From Streptomyces nigrescens (lineage in GTDB: Bacteria > Actinomycetota > Actinomycetes > Streptomycetales > Streptomycetaceae): a DNA stretch of 64,000 nt. Positions within the stretch are counted from its first letter, which is position 1, and each line of letters opens with the position of its first letter. The position numbers and the translations under genes were made by a program. This document shows positions 39,686-46,808 of this stretch, piece by piece. The stretch spans positions 4,402,001 through 4,466,000 of the forward strand of contig AP026073.1 of assembly GCA_024349765.1 (NCBI GenBank), given 5' to 3'. Below the pieces are notes generated by a model. That model made no database searches. It was not told the origin of the DNA and was given only the letters and a program-made list of their open reading frames with translations.

Positions 39686-40426
39686 TCAGGCAGCCTTGCT
39701 CAGGTCCGCGGCAGCCTCAGCGGCGAGCCCGGTGACCTTCACGACGGGCTTGTTGTACGAGACGTCGCGGCCGGCCTTCGTGGTGTACGAGACGTTCTCA
39801 ATGGAGAGCGTCGCCCGGACGGCCTTGCCACCCTTGCCGTCCTCGTCCGCGCCGCCGACCTCGTCGACGTCAGCGATGATCGTGTGGAGGATCTTGACCA
39901 GCTCCCACGAGCCGGAGTTGAAACGGAAGATGCCCAGCTCCGGGGCGTCGGCCAACTTGAACTGAATGTCAACCGACGGCTTCGGCCCGCGGCCCGACTT
40001 CGCCCGGTCCTTGCGGTCCTGGAAGGCCGGCGGGCAACCACACTTCTGGCCCTTGTCCTCGTCGGGGCTGAGGAACTCGACGCCGTCGCAGTGGTGTACG
40101 AGACCACTCATACCGAAGAGCTTCATGCTCGCGTCGATCTTGGAACTGTTCTCGATGATGATCTCAACCGACGCGGAGTCGGTCAGGATTTCGATGTTGT
40201 CTTCCTTGTCGGTGTCCCACTCCTCAGCGACACCGCCCAGCAGCTCCGCGACACGGGCGGCCGTGGTGGGGTCGCCGGTGGTGACGCGCCACTCATTCAG
40301 GCTCTCGGGCTGCTTCCCGACCAGCCGGCCGGAGCGGAAGCGGCCGACGAAGTCGTCGGAGAACTGACGCGCCTTCGGGGCGGCGTCGGGGTCGGTCTCC
40401 CAGATGCGGCGCAGGTTGTTCGCCAT
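39686..40426 (-). CDS. Gp3-like recombination directionality factor (candidate)
   Basis: A 246-residue protein with the layout of phiC31 Gp3-like directionality factors: IWETDPDAAPKARQFSDDFVGRFRSG at the start, then PESLNEWRVTTGDP and VAELLGGVAEEWDT. A Cys pair (CGCPP) lies in the middle. These proteins bind the phage serine integrase and switch it to excision. The identification is by motif memory, not a search. The promoter-like element B2 and a 5' hairpin precede it, so timed expression during induction is likely. Confidence 0.65.
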   Translation of the reverse strand: MANNLRRIWETDPDAAPKARQFSDDFVGRFRSGRLVGKQPESLNEWRVTTGDPTTAARVAELLGGVAEEWDTDKEDNIEILTDSASVEIIIENSSKIDASMKLFGMSGLVHHCDGVEFLSPDEDKGQKCGCPPAFQDRKDRAKSGRGPKPSVDIQFKLADAPELGIFRFNSGSWELVKILHTIIADVDEVGGADEDGKGGKAVRATLSIENVSYTTKAGRDVSYNKPVVKVTGLAAEAAADLSKAA

Positions 40427-40468
40427 GTGTGTGAATGCCTCTCGTCGCAGCGTGTGATTCGCGGTACG

Positions 40469-40512
40469 ACGAGAGGGCGGCGCGCGGATGGTCGTCCGTG
40501 CCGCCCTCTCGT
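40469..40512 (-). promoter_or_regulatory. 5' leader hairpin of the directionality factor gene
   Basis: A perfect 13-bp stem (acgagagggcggc / gccgccctctcgt) encloses an 18-base loop. It would begin at the predicted 5' end of the mRNA, between element B2 and the gene. It may stabilise or attenuate the transcript. Confidence 0.55.
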
Positions 40513-40517
40513 GATGT

Positions 40518-40550
40518 AGTTACGTGCGCTGAGCGCGAAAATGTCTCGCG
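40518..40550 (-). promoter_or_regulatory. Conserved phage promoter-like element B2
   Basis: Second 33-bp element copy, differing from B1 only in the variable centre and driving the directionality factor gene. Minus-strand GACATT and GTAACT have the same spacing as in B1. Confidence 0.65.
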
Positions 40551-40575
40551 AGTCAGCCGACTTCTTTTCGCTGGT

Positions 40576-40953
40576 TCATGAGTCGTCCGCCAGTCGCCAG
40601 ACTTCGCCGTCCTCGTCCGCGCCCATGTACTCCAGCCGCGGAGTAGCGCGAAGCGACTCGCGGCTCTCCTCCAGCCGGGCCCGCTGCAGCTCTGCCCGCA
40701 GGCGAGCTATCTCCTGGTCCTTCAGCTCCAGGGCCTCCGTCGCGTGAAGGGAGTTCTCCCCGTCGCGTCGGCGGGCGGAGAGCCAGGCCAGGCGGTACCG
40801 GTCGCGCGCCTCCCCAAGCTCCTCCGCATGCTGCTCCGCGGCTTGCTCACGGTCGATCGCAGCGTTCGCGCGGCCGTTCTCTGCGCGGAGGAGATCCCGA
40901 AGCTGCGCTATCTCCGCGTCCCGCGCTTCCACCATGGCGGACCAGTTAGCCAT
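40576..40953 (-). CDS. Coiled-coil protein
   Basis: A 125-residue almost wholly helical protein (RDAEIAQLRDLLRAEN; ALELKDQEIARLRAELQRAR). TGATG overlap with the gene upstream. The end, RLEYMGADEDGEVWRL, is acidic. Not recognised. Its stop lies close to element B2. Confidence 0.65.
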   Translation of the reverse strand: MANWSAMVEARDAEIAQLRDLLRAENGRANAAIDREQAAEQHAEELGEARDRYRLAWLSARRRDGENSLHATEALELKDQEIARLRAELQRARLEESRESLRATPRLEYMGADEDGEVWRLADDS

Positions 40954-41108
40954 CACGAGGCCCCCAGATCCGTCAGGAGCTCCTGCGCAAGGTCCCAGTC
41001 GTCGACCTCACCGAAGGTCTTCACGAGGCGCAGCGCGCGTCGGAGGAGCTCCAACTCCTCGTACGTAGCCTCCACGTCGACCGTGCCTGTGCTCTTGATC
41101 TTGGCCAT
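40953..41108 (-). CDS. Small acidic helical protein
   Basis: A 51-residue protein, MAKIKSTGTVDVEATYEELELL..., coupled on both sides by TGATG overlaps. Not recognised. Confidence 0.6.
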   Translation of the reverse strand: MAKIKSTGTVDVEATYEELELLRRALRLVKTFGEVDDWDLAQELLTDLGAS

Positions 41109-41269
41109 CAGTTCTCCTCCAGCCCAGCAGCGATACGGATAGCGGCGATCAGCGCGGGGACCTCGTCGGGCGCGATAATGAGACCGTCCAAGGTCGTTTG
41201 GAGCCTGACGCCAGCCCTGGCGGGGGTCACGTACAGCCCGCCGTCCGCAGTCCAGTGCTCGTACTTCAC
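41108..41269 (-). CDS. Hypothetical small protein
   Basis: A 53-residue protein from a GTG (MKYEHWTADGGLYVTPAR...). Coupled by GTGA and TGATG to its neighbours. Confidence 0.55.
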   Translation of the reverse strand: MKYEHWTADGGLYVTPARAGVRLQTTLDGLIIAPDEVPALIAAIRIAAGLEEN

Positions 41270-41472
41270 GCTGCACCCCCGATAGCCGCCAGCGTCGCCG
41301 TCAGCCACGCGCCTGCCGACTCCTCCGCCTGCGTGGGCGACCAGCCACGGGAGACGAGTTCGGCCTTCATCCCGTCTGCGGCGTCGTAGATGGGCTGCAG
41401 GATGCCAGCCATGTCGAGAAGTTGCGTAGTCAGGGCGGCGCGCATGGCGTCGGCCGCGGAGCTGTCTGTCAC
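41266..41472 (-). CDS. Hypothetical small helical protein
   Basis: A 68-residue protein from a GTG (MTDSSAADAMRAALTTQLLDMAG). Coupled by GTGA overlaps. Not recognised. Confidence 0.55.
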   Translation of the reverse strand: MTDSSAADAMRAALTTQLLDMAGILQPIYDAADGMKAELVSRGWSPTQAEESAGAWLTATLAAIGGAA

Positions 41473-41645
41473 AGCGCCCACCCGCCCTCTCCGCTCAGGT
41501 AGTCGGCGACCTGGGCGACCTCCATGACGTCGGGGGTGTCGGTGTTCTGCAGGTCCCGCAGCAGCGCCCACGCAGCGCGGAAGTACTCCGCTCGGTCCAT
41601 GACGTCTTCGACTTCGGTCGGCTCGCCTGCGTTGATCTCGCTCAT
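41469..41645 (-). CDS. Hypothetical small acidic protein
   Basis: A 58-residue acidic protein, MSEINAGEPTEVEDVMDRAEYF.... GGAGAG precedes the ATG, which overlaps the upstream stop. Confidence 0.6.
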   Translation of the reverse strand: MSEINAGEPTEVEDVMDRAEYFRAAWALLRDLQNTDTPDVMEVAQVADYLSGEGGWAL

Positions 41646-42091
41646 GATTCGCTCTCCTCCGGGTCGATTTGGTCAGCGGCGTCACGGCACGGCCGGAACT
41701 TGTCTGGCTCCAGCACGCCCATGGCCTTCGCGTACTTCGTCTCCTCTCGAATCTGCTCCGCGCACATGTGTGCCACGGCCGCTTGAAAATCGTCGACAGC
41801 ATCGAAGATCGATGCATTAACGAAGCCTTCGGGCTCCATGCAGGCGGCGTCGATGATCCGCTGACGGGCGACTTCCACCCGCCCCAGCGCCACGACGACA
41901 GCTCTCCCCGTCCCCGGGCAGTCCTCCGCCAGATGGCCAGTACGCATCGTCTTGCATCGCATCGGCGGATGCTGCTTGCACTTGTCGTCGACGTTGTCCA
42001 CGTCGACGAGCCCGCACGGGGCAAGGGGACACGGGCACAGTGCTTCAAGGTGGCCGGGGCCGTCCCAGGAGCGGCCGACGTGTCGGGTCAT
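41642..42091 (-). CDS. Hypothetical Cys-rich protein with IDPE tail
   Basis: A 149-residue protein. The N-terminal 60 residues have a Cys/His cluster (CPCPLAPCG; CKQHPPMRC; HLAEDC) resembling a zinc module. The tail CRDAADQIDPEESES matches a motif in two other genes of this cluster (42088, 42940). Confidence 0.6.
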   Translation of the reverse strand: MTRHVGRSWDGPGHLEALCPCPLAPCGLVDVDNVDDKCKQHPPMRCKTMRTGHLAEDCPGTGRAVVVALGRVEVARQRIIDAACMEPEGFVNASIFDAVDDFQAAVAHMCAEQIREETKYAKAMGVLEPDKFRPCRDAADQIDPEESES

Positions 42092-42327
42092 GAGGTCACC
42101 TCCGGGTCGATCAGCTTGGCGGCTCCGTACCAGCCGCCGTCCGTGTAGCCGATGCCGTGCTCACGGATAATGTCGTCGATGTGGGTGCGGATCTCCTCCG
42201 CCAACTGTCGTGCGTGCTCGCGGAGCATGTCGTCCGCCCATTGCTCCGCGGCCTCTTCGCTTGCGCCGGAACAGCCGTTGCAGACCATCGCGACGAGTTC
42301 GCCGCGGACGTTGACGCGGGCGGTCAT
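42088..42327 (-). CDS. Hypothetical helical protein with IDPE tail
   Basis: A 79-residue protein, helical in the middle (EEAAEQWADDMLREHARQLAEEI) and ending GAAKLIDPEVTS, as in its neighbours. ATGA coupling. Confidence 0.6.
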   Translation of the reverse strand: MTARVNVRGELVAMVCNGCSGASEEAAEQWADDMLREHARQLAEEIRTHIDDIIREHGIGYTDGGWYGAAKLIDPEVTS

Positions 42328-42782
42328 GCGGTGCCGTCCAGGGCATCGCAGAGGTTCATGAAGAATCCCGTTTCGCGCTCGCTCAGGTCCGCAGCGTCGA
42401 CCACCGCGCGCACGCGCTCGATGGTGGCTTCTGCACGGTTGCGATCGGCGCACAGACTCACCCGTTCCCTGTCGTGCTCCGCCCGAAGGCGCGCGATCTC
42501 GCCCCGCATCCTGTCCGCTACGGCTTCCCAGTGCGCGGCGTCGCGGGCGTACCGAGACAGCTCGACATTCGCCTCCCGAGCGTCGTCAAGCTCCTCGCTC
42601 AGCCGGATGCAGTCCCCCTCCAATACGCGCAGTTCCTCGTCCGCCACAGTGATGGCGGCGTCGGCCTCGTCCAACCAGTGATCGTGATCGGGCATGCCTT
42701 CATGCAGATCGACCCACCGGAAGTGGGGGTTAGCGATCTTGTACAGAGCCGCCGCGTACCGCTTGCGCCGTTCGTCGGTCAT
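42324..42782 (-). CDS. Coiled-coil phage protein
   Basis: A 152-residue protein with long helices (EELRVLEGDCIRLSEELDDAREANVELSR). First half begins MTDERRKRYAAALYKIANPHFRW. Not recognised. Confidence 0.62.
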   Translation of the reverse strand: MTDERRKRYAAALYKIANPHFRWVDLHEGMPDHDHWLDEADAAITVADEELRVLEGDCIRLSEELDDAREANVELSRYARDAAHWEAVADRMRGEIARLRAEHDRERVSLCADRNRAEATIERVRAVVDAADLSERETGFFMNLCDALDGTA

Positions 42783-42943
42783 GACTGCTCCTCCGCCCAT
42801 TCCCGCTTCCACAGCCGCGCTTCCCTGCGCCGGACAAGCCGACGAATCAGCCGGCCTTTCTCGCCCTCATCCGCGTACCGGTGTTCGATGATGTGGCTGT
42901 TCGCACTGACTCCGGCGCTAGAGCGGCGGTGCCACCTCCTCAT
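42779..42943 (-). CDS. Small highly basic protein
   Basis: A 54-residue protein with Arg-rich helices (KGRLIRRLVRRREARLWKREW). It may bind nucleic acid. ATGA overlaps link it to both neighbours. Confidence 0.55.
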   Translation of the reverse strand: MRRWHRRSSAGVSANSHIIEHRYADEGEKGRLIRRLVRRREARLWKREWAEEQS

Positions 42944-43143
42944 GACTCCCCCTTGTCCGGGTCGATCAGGTCCGCGGCGTCGCACGGGCAGTTGGTGTCC
43001 CCGTAACCGCACTCGTCCCACTCGTAATCGCGGATCTTCTCCGCCAGCTCGTGCGCGTAGCCATCCAGCAGCTTGCGCGCCAACTCCGCATTGCCGTCGT
43101 AGTAGACGGTCATGGCATGCTCCGCGACGGATCGGAAACTCAC
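42940..43143 (-). CDS. Hypothetical small protein with IDPD tail
   Basis: A 67-residue protein from a GTG (MSFRSVAEHAMTVYYDG...). Middle helix LARKLLDGYAHELAEKIRDY and the end CPCDAADLIDPDKGES resemble the genes at 42088 and 41642. Confidence 0.58.
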   Translation of the reverse strand: MSFRSVAEHAMTVYYDGNAELARKLLDGYAHELAEKIRDYEWDECGYGDTNCPCDAADLIDPDKGES

Positions 43144-43316
43144 TTCGTTACCCCCGCGATCTCCGCGCGCAGCGCGTCCAGCTCCGCGGGGGTCATGGTG
43201 ACGGTCGCCAGCGTCCGGCCGGCCTCGTCGCGGACGTGGAGGTCGTAGTGATCGCCGACCGGGGACACGGAGATGGTGTGTCCGTCGGCGGTGTAGAGGG
43301 TGAAGTGTCGTCGCAT
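43140..43316 (-). CDS. Small beta-rich protein
   Basis: A 58-residue protein, MRRHFTLYTADGHTISVSP..., with a short C-terminal helix. AGAGGAGAG precedes the ATG. First gene of the 43316-to-40576 run. Confidence 0.6.
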   Translation of the reverse strand: MRRHFTLYTADGHTISVSPVGDHYDLHVRDEAGRTLATVTMTPAELDALRAEIAGVTK

Positions 43317-43351
43317 CTGCTCTCTCCTCTGGCTGGTGGTTACACGCCCAA

Positions 43352-43380
43352 AGCCCCCGGCGCCGTAGCGGCCGGGGGCT
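43352..43380 (-). terminator. 10-bp perfect hairpin terminator
   Basis: Arms agcccccggc and gccgggggct, followed on the minus strand by TTTGGG. It separates two early gene runs. Confidence 0.8.
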
Positions 43381-43398
43381 GAAGGCGAGCGTGTATCG

Positions 43399-43596
43399 TT
43401 AGCGCCTCTCGTGGGCGATGTCGTTGATCAGGTGGACGGACCGAAGCCGCTGGAGCTTTGCCCCTTCACCGGGGGCCCACAGCTCCCCGACGCGAGTCGC
43501 GGCGTCCCTCAGAAGATCCCTCAGAGCCTCGTGCGCCACGTCGGGATCAATCCCCGCCTGAACCATGAGGCTCCATGCGTGAGTACGTGGGCTCAT
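43399..43596 (-). CDS. Hypothetical small protein, related to 43802-43990
   Basis: A 65-residue protein (RTHAWSLMVQAGIDPDVAHEALRDLL). Similar organisation to the 43802 protein (AVRAGHTDEMAHKFLETL), so they may be paralogues. Confidence 0.58.
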   Translation of the reverse strand: MSPRTHAWSLMVQAGIDPDVAHEALRDLLRDAATRVGELWAPGEGAKLQRLRSVHLINDIAHERR

Positions 43597-43817
43597 CCGA
43601 CGTCGATCCTCTCCGCGTTGTCGATGTCTTCCACGTAGATCGCGATGTCCCACGATCCGGCGCCGTACATCCGGTGCGTGCCGCCCACGGGGATAGCGGA
43701 CCACGAACCGTCGCCCCGGTACTCCAGCGGGACGCAGATGATGCCTGAGGGCAGCTTCAGGACGTGGCCCCGGACGTCGCGGTACTTGCGTGCTCCGGGG
43801 GTCAGGAAGAACGCCAC
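43593..43817 (-). CDS. Hypothetical small beta-rich protein
   Basis: A 74-residue protein from a GTG with GAGGAGGAG upstream. Contains LKLPSGIICVPLEYRGDGSW. Not recognised. Confidence 0.58.
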   Translation of the reverse strand: MAFFLTPGARKYRDVRGHVLKLPSGIICVPLEYRGDGSWSAIPVGGTHRMYGAGSWDIAIYVEDIDNAERIDVG

Positions 43818-43990
43818 TGCTCCTCCTCTTGCATCAGCTCGGCCAACACCTGAGCGAACTTGGCGGACAGCCCAAGCTGCCTGCGCGCACACAACGTCTC
43901 AAGAAACTTGTGCGCCATCTCGTCTGTGTGCCCGGCCCGGACAGCGAACGCAACCGCTCGGGTCTTCAAGCCGTGGGGGTCTACACTCAT
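43802..43990 (-). CDS. Hypothetical small helical protein
   Basis: A 62-residue protein (MSVDPHGLKTRAVAFAVRAGHTDEMAHKF). Overlaps the next gene by 16 bases. ATGA coupling upstream. Confidence 0.58.
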   Translation of the reverse strand: MSVDPHGLKTRAVAFAVRAGHTDEMAHKFLETLCARRQLGLSAKFAQVLAELMQEEEQWRSS

Positions 43991-44088
43991 GACTCTCCCT
44001 CCCTCTCGTCCTCCGGCCGGCCCGGGGCCTCCGGCTCGATGCGCTGGTGCGTGTGGCAGTACCGTGGGTCGCGCTCGTCGTCGGGCAT
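43987..44088 (-). CDS. Very small acidic protein
   Basis: A 33-residue Glu/Asp/Arg-rich peptide, MPDDERDPRYCHTHQRIE.... Coupled on both sides. Probably disordered. Confidence 0.45.
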   Translation of the reverse strand: MPDDERDPRYCHTHQRIEPEAPGRPEDEREGES

Positions 44089-44288
44089 CAGTGAAGCTCC
44101 CCACTGATCCACACCGTGCCGCCTACCGACGTCACGTTGCCCTCCCCGTCATCGCTCTGCCCCTCGTACACGACGTCGGTCAACTCCAGGAGCTGCGCCG
44201 TGTCGTTGTCCCGGAACATCACCGGGTCTCGGTCCGCACTGAGCGGCATCTCGTTCAGCCGGCGTCGCAGCTCTCCGTAGGTCATCAT
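44088..44288 (-). CDS. Hypothetical small protein, paralogue of 37501-37668
   Basis: A 66-residue protein (MMTYGELRRRLNEMPLSADRDPVMF...). Its start matches the 37501 protein (MTFGELIRALNTVPI). Coupled to the lipoprotein gene by ATGA. Confidence 0.58.
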   Translation of the reverse strand: MMTYGELRRRLNEMPLSADRDPVMFRDNDTAQLLELTDVVYEGQSDDGEGNVTSVGGTVWISGELH

Positions 44289-44509
44289 CGGCGGAATCCC
44301 TTCGAGAAGGACGGCACCCGCGGGGCAGCCGGCTTGAGGGCCGGGGCCCTGTACTTCGGCGTCGTCCGCGGGGTGGTGTGGTGGTAGTGGTGCACGACGG
44401 TGTGGGTGCTCGGCGGGTAGTACGTACCGCCGCTCGCGTTGCAGCCGACGACCAGTGCGACGGCAACGAGGATGCACGCCACGGCCGCCAGGATGTGTCC
44501 GGGCTTCAT
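44285..44509 (-). CDS. Small putative lipoprotein
   Basis: A 74-residue protein. The signal LAAVACILVAVALVVGC ends in a lipobox cysteine at residue 23. The mature part is His/Thr/Pro-rich (HTVVHHYHHTTPRTTP). A surface lipoprotein from a prophage could alter the lysogen's envelope, for example in superinfection exclusion; this is inference. Confidence 0.62.
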   Translation of the reverse strand: MKPGHILAAVACILVAVALVVGCNASGGTYYPPSTHTVVHHYHHTTPRTTPKYRAPALKPAAPRVPSFSKGFRR

Positions 44510-44934
44510 GCGGTCTCTCCCTCCAGCTCCACCAAGCGCTTGGCCTGAGCAACGACAAGATCCTTCAGTTCGCGGATCTCGTTGCGATTGCAGGCGTCGA
44601 CGTCATCCAACGCACGGAGCGTGCCCTCGTAGCCCGCGCGCTCCGACTCCCACTGCTCACGCTCGGCACGAAGTTCGCGGTGATACTCCGTGAGATCTCT
44701 CCGGGCCGTCAGGAGATCGGCCTTCGTGCGGACGAGTTCGCGCTCCAGGGCGTCCGCCCGCGCCGATCGGTCGGGGCAGCGGCTAACCAGCGCCGCGAAC
44801 GACGCGTAGTCACGGTCACCCAGCACGACGCTTATCGCTTTACGCGGCGCGGGAAGGTAGTCCGTCGCCCAGTCCAGTACGTCCGGGAAGCGAAGCGTAA
44901 CGGTGCCGGCCTCGTAGTTCTGGTGGATCTCCAT
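44506..44934 (-). CDS. Coiled-coil phage protein
   Basis: A 142-residue protein. A short beta region (GTVTLRFPDVLDWATDYLP) precedes a long coiled coil (DALERELVRTKADLLTARRDL and on to the end). TGATG coupling to the exonuclease gene. Confidence 0.62.
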   Translation of the reverse strand: MEIHQNYEAGTVTLRFPDVLDWATDYLPAPRKAISVVLGDRDYASFAALVSRCPDRSARADALERELVRTKADLLTARRDLTEYHRELRAEREQWESERAGYEGTLRALDDVDACNRNEIRELKDLVVAQAKRLVELEGETA

Positions 44935-45737
44935 CACGCCGCCCTCCGCTGCGTCCCGGTCTCCTGCTCTCCGCCGCTCGCGATTGGCCGGCCGACCACG
45001 CCCTTCTTGCCGTCGCGCTCCCACGTGAAGACCTCACGCAGGGACTTGAAGACCTCGAAGACCTTCGGCCCGCACTCCACGGGGACGAACGACCATCCCT
45101 CCGGGCGGACGTGGAGGACGGCACCGCCGGCCAGCTCCGGGACGTCGACGCTCTCCCCGTCAGCCGCCTTGATGATGCGGTTCGCGTAGCGGTAGGCGGA
45201 GAGCTGGAGGGCCACCGAGTCGTAGACGCTCCTCGATGTCTTCCAGTCCAGGACGACGGTCTCCCCGTCAACCTTGGCGATGGCGTCGAAGCTGCCGGCG
45301 TACTGGTGCTCGTCGCTCCAGACGGTCTCTTCCAAGTGCAGGAACTCCGGCTGGATCTCCTGAAGGAACTCGTCGAACCACCTGACGTGAGGCTTCACGT
45401 CGGCGTGAACGTGCCGAAGGTTGATCGTCTCTCCGCGCGCCTGGCGCTCGAAGAGGTCGTGAGCGGCCGACCCCAAGTCGCTCGCGGCCTTCGACTTCCG
45501 CATGTGCGCGTTCTTCAGGTAGTCGATCGCGCCGGCAGGGTCGCGCTGGCACAGCTGCGACACGATGTCCCAGTTGGTCACGGCCGCTTCCGCGGACTCC
45601 TTCGCCGCCCAGAAGGTCAAGTAGTTCTTGGGCAACATCCCCACCACGCTCGTCACGCCCGGGACCTTGATCGCCCCGTCGTCGGGGTTGATGTAGAAGC
45701 GGCTCCCGCCGCGCTGCAGTGTGCGTACTCCGGCCAT
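44934..45737 (-). CDS. PD-(D/E)XK exonuclease (RecB/Cas4-like)
   Basis: A 267-residue nuclease of the type used in phage recombination. Its motifs are DLGSAAHDLFERQ, the catalytic Asp in QYAGSFDAIAKVDG, and VVLDWKTSRS (the DxK pair), followed by QLSAYRYAN. It would process DNA ends in single-strand annealing or Cas4-like roles. Element B3 lies 32 bases upstream. It leads the run of small genes down to 43399. Confidence 0.85.
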   Translation of the reverse strand: MAGVRTLQRGGSRFYINPDDGAIKVPGVTSVVGMLPKNYLTFWAAKESAEAAVTNWDIVSQLCQRDPAGAIDYLKNAHMRKSKAASDLGSAAHDLFERQARGETINLRHVHADVKPHVRWFDEFLQEIQPEFLHLEETVWSDEHQYAGSFDAIAKVDGETVVLDWKTSRSVYDSVALQLSAYRYANRIIKAADGESVDVPELAGGAVLHVRPEGWSFVPVECGPKVFEVFKSLREVFTWERDGKKGVVGRPIASGGEQETGTQRRAA

Positions 45738-45768
45738 CTGCTCTCCCTCGTCCTCGTGCTGACAAGGG

Positions 45769-45801
45769 AGTTACGTGCGCTGGGAGCGAAAATGTCTCGC
45801 G
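45769..45801 (-). promoter_or_regulatory. Conserved phage promoter-like element B3
   Basis: Third copy of the 33-bp element, upstream of the exonuclease gene. Same GACATT/GTAACT spacing. An A-rich block (AAAGATCTTG) lies 16 bases upstream of the conserved part. Confidence 0.65.
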
Positions 45802-45860
45802 GGTTTTCAAGATCTTTCGTCCCGCCTCTGCGGGCGGCCGGACAGACTGGAGGTCAAAAG

Positions 45861-45933
45861 GTCAAACTGGACCCTATTTTTCTAAACCCCTAGGGACTCT
45901 CTAAGGCCTTCTGAAAATAGGGGTTAGTTTGTC
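45861..45933. repeat. AT-rich long imperfect inverted repeat
   Basis: The left arm (45861-45882) and right arm (45913-45933) pair with a few mismatches around gtcaaact...ccctatttt and its complement. The centre holds cccctaggg. It is the most AT-rich stretch of this part and contains no gene. It may be a replication origin or protein-binding site. Confidence 0.5.
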
Positions 45934-45949
45934 AATTTGCGCACAGCAG

Positions 45950-45976
45950 CGCCCCCGCCGGTCGTCGACGGGGGCG
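45950..45976 (-). terminator. Hairpin terminator
   Basis: Stem cgcccccg / cgggggcg, just after the stop of the gene at 45993. Confidence 0.75.
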
Positions 45977-45992
45977 GAGGACGCGGGCGACG

Positions 45993-46721
45993 TCAGCCCT
46001 TGGCCTTGGGGCGACGCCGGATCTTGCGGCGGAGTCGGGCAATTTCCTCTTGCATGGCTGCAAGATCCTCGTCCACCCGGTTGCGCTGGCCGTCGGTGAC
46101 GGCTTCGGAGACCAGGACATCGGCATCCAGCCGGCGGACGATGGCGAGTGCTGCGTCCGCAAGCTTCATCTGGTTGGCGACAATACGGACGTCTGTCGTC
46201 TCGGGGAGGGCGCCCTCGTCCGCGCCTGTCGACGTCTTGGAGGACTTCGCCTTCGCTGCCTGCGACGAGACCCGGGCGCCGTTCAGCAGAGTCTGATTCG
46301 CTGCGCGGCTGGCTTTCATACGCTCCAGGGGGCTCGCCTCCTTAAGCCCCAATCGCTTCAGCTCACGCGGCGACAAATGGGCTCGTTGGAGGTTGCCGAC
46401 GTGGTACCTCACAGCGTTGCTCAGCCGCTCGCGCGTCTCGTCGTCAAGATTCGCGCTGTCGTAGATCGCCTTTACAGCCTGCTTGGTGTCCCACCCTTCA
46501 CCCCGCGGGTCGCCCCGATATAGGCGCACGGAGTACACGACTACCGCCAAGTTTTTGACCATGGTTGCAGCCACGTCCCGGGCCCTGACGTACTCCTGCG
46601 CGTAGGCCACCCCGCGCGCGTGGAGCTGCTGCTCGTCCTCATTCTTCAGGTCGTCAAGGTCCAGTTGCCCGACGCCAGCAACGGCGGCTTGTGAGCGCTT
46701 AGCGACGGACTTGGATGGCAT
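45993..46721 (-). CDS. Hypothetical DNA-associated-type protein
   Basis: A 242-residue, highly charged protein. The N-terminal half is helical (EYVRARDVAATMVKNLAVVV), a Ser/Ala/Lys linker sits near 150, and the end is a coiled coil with a basic tail (IARLRRKIRRRPKAKG). Not recognised. The AT-rich inverted repeat lies just downstream. Confidence 0.62.
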   Translation of the reverse strand: MPSKSVAKRSQAAVAGVGQLDLDDLKNEDEQQLHARGVAYAQEYVRARDVAATMVKNLAVVVYSVRLYRGDPRGEGWDTKQAVKAIYDSANLDDETRERLSNAVRYHVGNLQRAHLSPRELKRLGLKEASPLERMKASRAANQTLLNGARVSSQAAKAKSSKTSTGADEGALPETTDVRIVANQMKLADAALAIVRRLDADVLVSEAVTDGQRNRVDEDLAAMQEEIARLRRKIRRRPKAKG

Positions 46722-46808
46722 GACGAAGACTCCTGTGTGTGGGCACAGTGGCGGGCACTGGCCAGCGTAGCGCGAAGCACTGACACTAGCCAGAGCCGGC
46801 CCCGGACG

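Noticed and set aside
45861-45933. Insertion sequence ends
   Set aside because: The inverted repeat has no transposase between or beside its arms and no target duplication was evident.
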